This document shows positions 6,773 to 8,406 of a stretch of DNA of 8,406 nt, piece after piece. Under the pieces are notes generated by a model. The model ran no database searches, was not told the origin of the DNA, and saw nothing but the letters and a program-made list of their open reading frames with translations. The position numbers were made by a program, and so were the translations under genes. The stretch's first letter is position 1. Every line of letters starts with the position of its first letter. This stretch comes from Flavobacteriales bacterium UBA2798 (lineage in GTDB: Bacteria > Bacteroidota > Bacteroidia > Flavobacteriales_D > UBA2798), in NCBI GenBank assembly GCA_002351955.1, contig DEHO01000045.1:1-8406 (forward strand), read 5' to 3'.

Positions 6773-8406
6773 TTTTTCTTTTTAGTCCGACCCATGCCGG
6801 CAAATATCATATATAACCCCGGTATGAATAACACACCCAAAATTGTCCCTGTTAACATTCCCCCTGCAGCAGCTGATCCAATCGTTCGGTTCCCAATTGC
6901 ACCTGCACCATTTGCAACTACCAGCGGAATTAGTCCTGCGATAAACGCAAAGCTTGTCATCAGAATCGGACGAAGACGTTCTTTCGAAGCGTGTGTAACT
7001 GCATTGAACACACTTTCTCCGTCCTTGCGCTTTAACTGTGCAAACTCAACAATCAGAATGGCGTTTTTTCCTAATAATCCGATAAGCATGATCATCGCCA
7101 CCTGAGCGTAAATATTGTTTTCAAGTCCGAACAAATACAAAAAGAACAAGGATCCGAATGCACCAAAAGGAAGTGAAAGTAAAACAGGAAGCGGTAATAC
7201 AAAACTTTCGTATTGCGCAGAAAGCAAAAGATAAACGAACACAAGACAGATGAGGAAAATGATGATTACCTGGTTTCCGGATAACACTTCTTCGCGCGAC
7301 ATTCCCGACCATTCGTAGGTAAATCCGCGGGGAAGATTTTCTGCGGCAACTTCATTGATCGCCTGTAATGCTTGTCCGGAAGAATATCCCGCAGAAGGTT
7401 CACCATTCACCATTCCTGATGGATACATGTTGTAGCGCGTTACCTGCTCCGGACCGTAAACCTTTTCCAAACGGCAAAAATTAGAATAAGGAACTAGTTC
7501 ACCCTTATCATTTTTAGCTTTAAGTCGGAGAATATCTTCAGGTTGACCACGGTATTTTGGATGCAATTGCACCATTACCTTGTACATCTGACTGTACCTG
7601 ATAAAGTTGGTAGCGTATAAACTTCCAACAAGCGTTTGCAGGCTATTCATTGCGTTTGCAACAGTTATCCCCTTGGAAATGGCCATGTCCTGATCAATAT
7701 AGATCATGTACTGTGGAAATCCGGTATTAAAGCTGGTGAACGCTTCCTTAATTTCCGGGCGCTTTTTTAATTCTGCAAGAAACTGATCTATTACTCTACT
7801 GGTATTATTCATATCAGAAGAACCCGTTTTATCAAGGATACGGAATTCGAAGCCGGATGCATTTCCAAATCCCGGAACAGCTGGAGGAGGAAAAAACTGA
7901 ATTTCTGCATCCCTGATATGAGCTGTTTTTTCAACCAGAATTGCAGAGATCTCATTCGCATCCAATGATCTTTCATCCCATGGCTTCAAATTAATGGTGC
8001 TCATTCCAAAAGAAGCGCCAATACCTTCGGTCATCATTGAATACCCCGACATACTTGAGATGGATTCTACTTCACTCAGTTCCTTTGCAATTTTATCAAT
8101 TTCATTCATCACTTCTTCCGTACGCTCAAGTGTAGCACCCGGAGGAGTTGTCACGTTAACATACAACGTTCCCTGATCTTCTGTCGGAATAAATCCGGAC
8201 GGCAAAACGCTACCAATAAAATAGATAAATACAATAAACCCTATCAACACCCCAAACGTTACAACTCTCCGGTTTACAATAGAAGTAATGGCACGAACAT
8301 AGCGTCCTGATAATTTATCGTAACTTGAATTGAACCATCGGAAAAACCTTCGGAGCAGTTGATTGTTTGTTTCATGAGCATCCGATTCGCGCAGCATAAG
8401 CGCACA
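6769..8406 (-). CDS. RND multidrug efflux permease (AcrB/HAE1 family), C-terminal half, cut by window edge
   Basis: The frame is open to the right edge: Cys-Ala-Leu precede the Met at 8397, matching the CALxLR end of TM6 in AcrB-type pumps. So that Met is internal and the first half of the gene lies outside. Counting from that Met, 542 residues remain: TM7 at about 44-64, the periplasmic porter and docking segments at about 65-375 (including PGFGNASGFEF and EWSGMSREEVLSG), then TM8-TM12 from about 377 to 533 and a KKKK tail. Proton-relay residues of the second half are kept: Lys444 in GKNAILIVEF (AcrB K940), Arg474 in RLRPILMTS (R971) and Thr481 (T978). The TM4 aspartates would lie outside the window. 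The protein is a proton-driven inner-membrane transporter working with a periplasmic adaptor (expected upstream, beyond 8406) and the outer-membrane factor it overlaps. The substrate is not predictable, but the motifs fit hydrophobic/amphiphilic efflux rather than heavy-metal RND. Confidence 0.95.
   Translation of the reverse strand, partial: CALMLRESDAHETNNQLLRRFFRWFNSSYDKLSGRYVRAITSIVNRRVVTFGVLIGFIVFIYFIGSVLPSGFIPTEDQGTLYVNVTTPPGATLERTEEVMNEIDKIAKELSEVESISSMSGYSMMTEGIGASFGMSTINLKPWDERSLDANEISAILVEKTAHIRDAEIQFFPPPAVPGFGNASGFEFRILDKTGSSDMNNTSRVIDQFLAELKKRPEIKEAFTSFNTGFPQYMIYIDQDMAISKGITVANAMNSLQTLVGSLYATNFIRYSQMYKVMVQLHPKYRGQPEDILRLKAKNDKGELVPYSNFCRLEKVYGPEQVTRYNMYPSGMVNGEPSAGYSSGQALQAINEVAAENLPRGFTYEWSGMSREEVLSGNQVIIIFLICLVFVYLLLSAQYESFVLPLPVLLSLPFGAFGSLFFLYLFGLENNIYAQVAMIMLIGLLGKNAILIVEFAQLKRKDGESVFNAVTHASKERLRPILMTSFAFIAGLIPLVVANGAGAIGNRTIGSAAAGGMLTGTILGVLFIPGLYMIFAGMGRTKKKK

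Noticed and set aside
6767..6783. Programmed -1 frameshift fusing the RND pump to the outer-membrane factor through the A-rich tract before the stop
   Set aside because: A -1 slip would indeed enter the outer-membrane-factor frame, but the codons (AAA AAG AAA AAA TGA) do not form a good X XXY YYZ heptamer, no downstream stem is evident, and the ATGATG overlap is explained by ordinary coupled reinitiation.

Overview
The window holds five protein genes and one striking intergenic repeat. It looks like chromosomal DNA of a member of the Bacteroidota. The reasons are moderately AT-rich coding sequence, starts with weak or no Shine-Dalgarno sequence, a TAnnTTTG-type -7 element before one gene, a multi-repeat DUF349 protein, and a single-chain alpha+beta 2-oxoacid dehydrogenase E1 of the kind common in that phylum. 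This assignment is an inference from sequence character; no marker gene is present.

Layout. Positions 2-256 (+) are the 3' end of an antibiotic-biosynthesis-monooxygenase (ABM) fold enzyme cut by the window edge. A complete enoyl-CoA hydratase/isomerase follows at 350-1120 (+). The whole gap from 1121 to about 1275 is a degenerate heptanucleotide tandem array (core unit CTGATTA) with a second, 28-bp level of repetition. Next come a DUF349 protein (1287-2963, +) and a fused E1 dehydrogenase (3185-5281, +). After a 54-bp convergent gap, the minus strand carries the end of a drug-efflux operon: an RND inner-membrane pump whose N-terminal half lies off the right edge (6769-8406), overlapped by its outer-membrane channel lipoprotein (5336-6772).

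How the genes relate. The RND and outer-membrane-factor genes form one translationally coupled unit; the periplasmic adaptor is expected beyond 8406. The crotonase and the E1 enzyme could both act on branched-chain acyl-CoA metabolism, but they are separated by the DUF349 gene and a 221-bp gap, so this link is only suggestive. The gaps 257-349, 2964-3184 and 5282-5335 hold no gene or convincing terminator that I can see.

No novel defence system, CRISPR array, tRNA, rRNA, transposase or integrase is visible. The most unusual element is the heptamer array, which fills one intergenic region almost exactly from stop codon to start codon.
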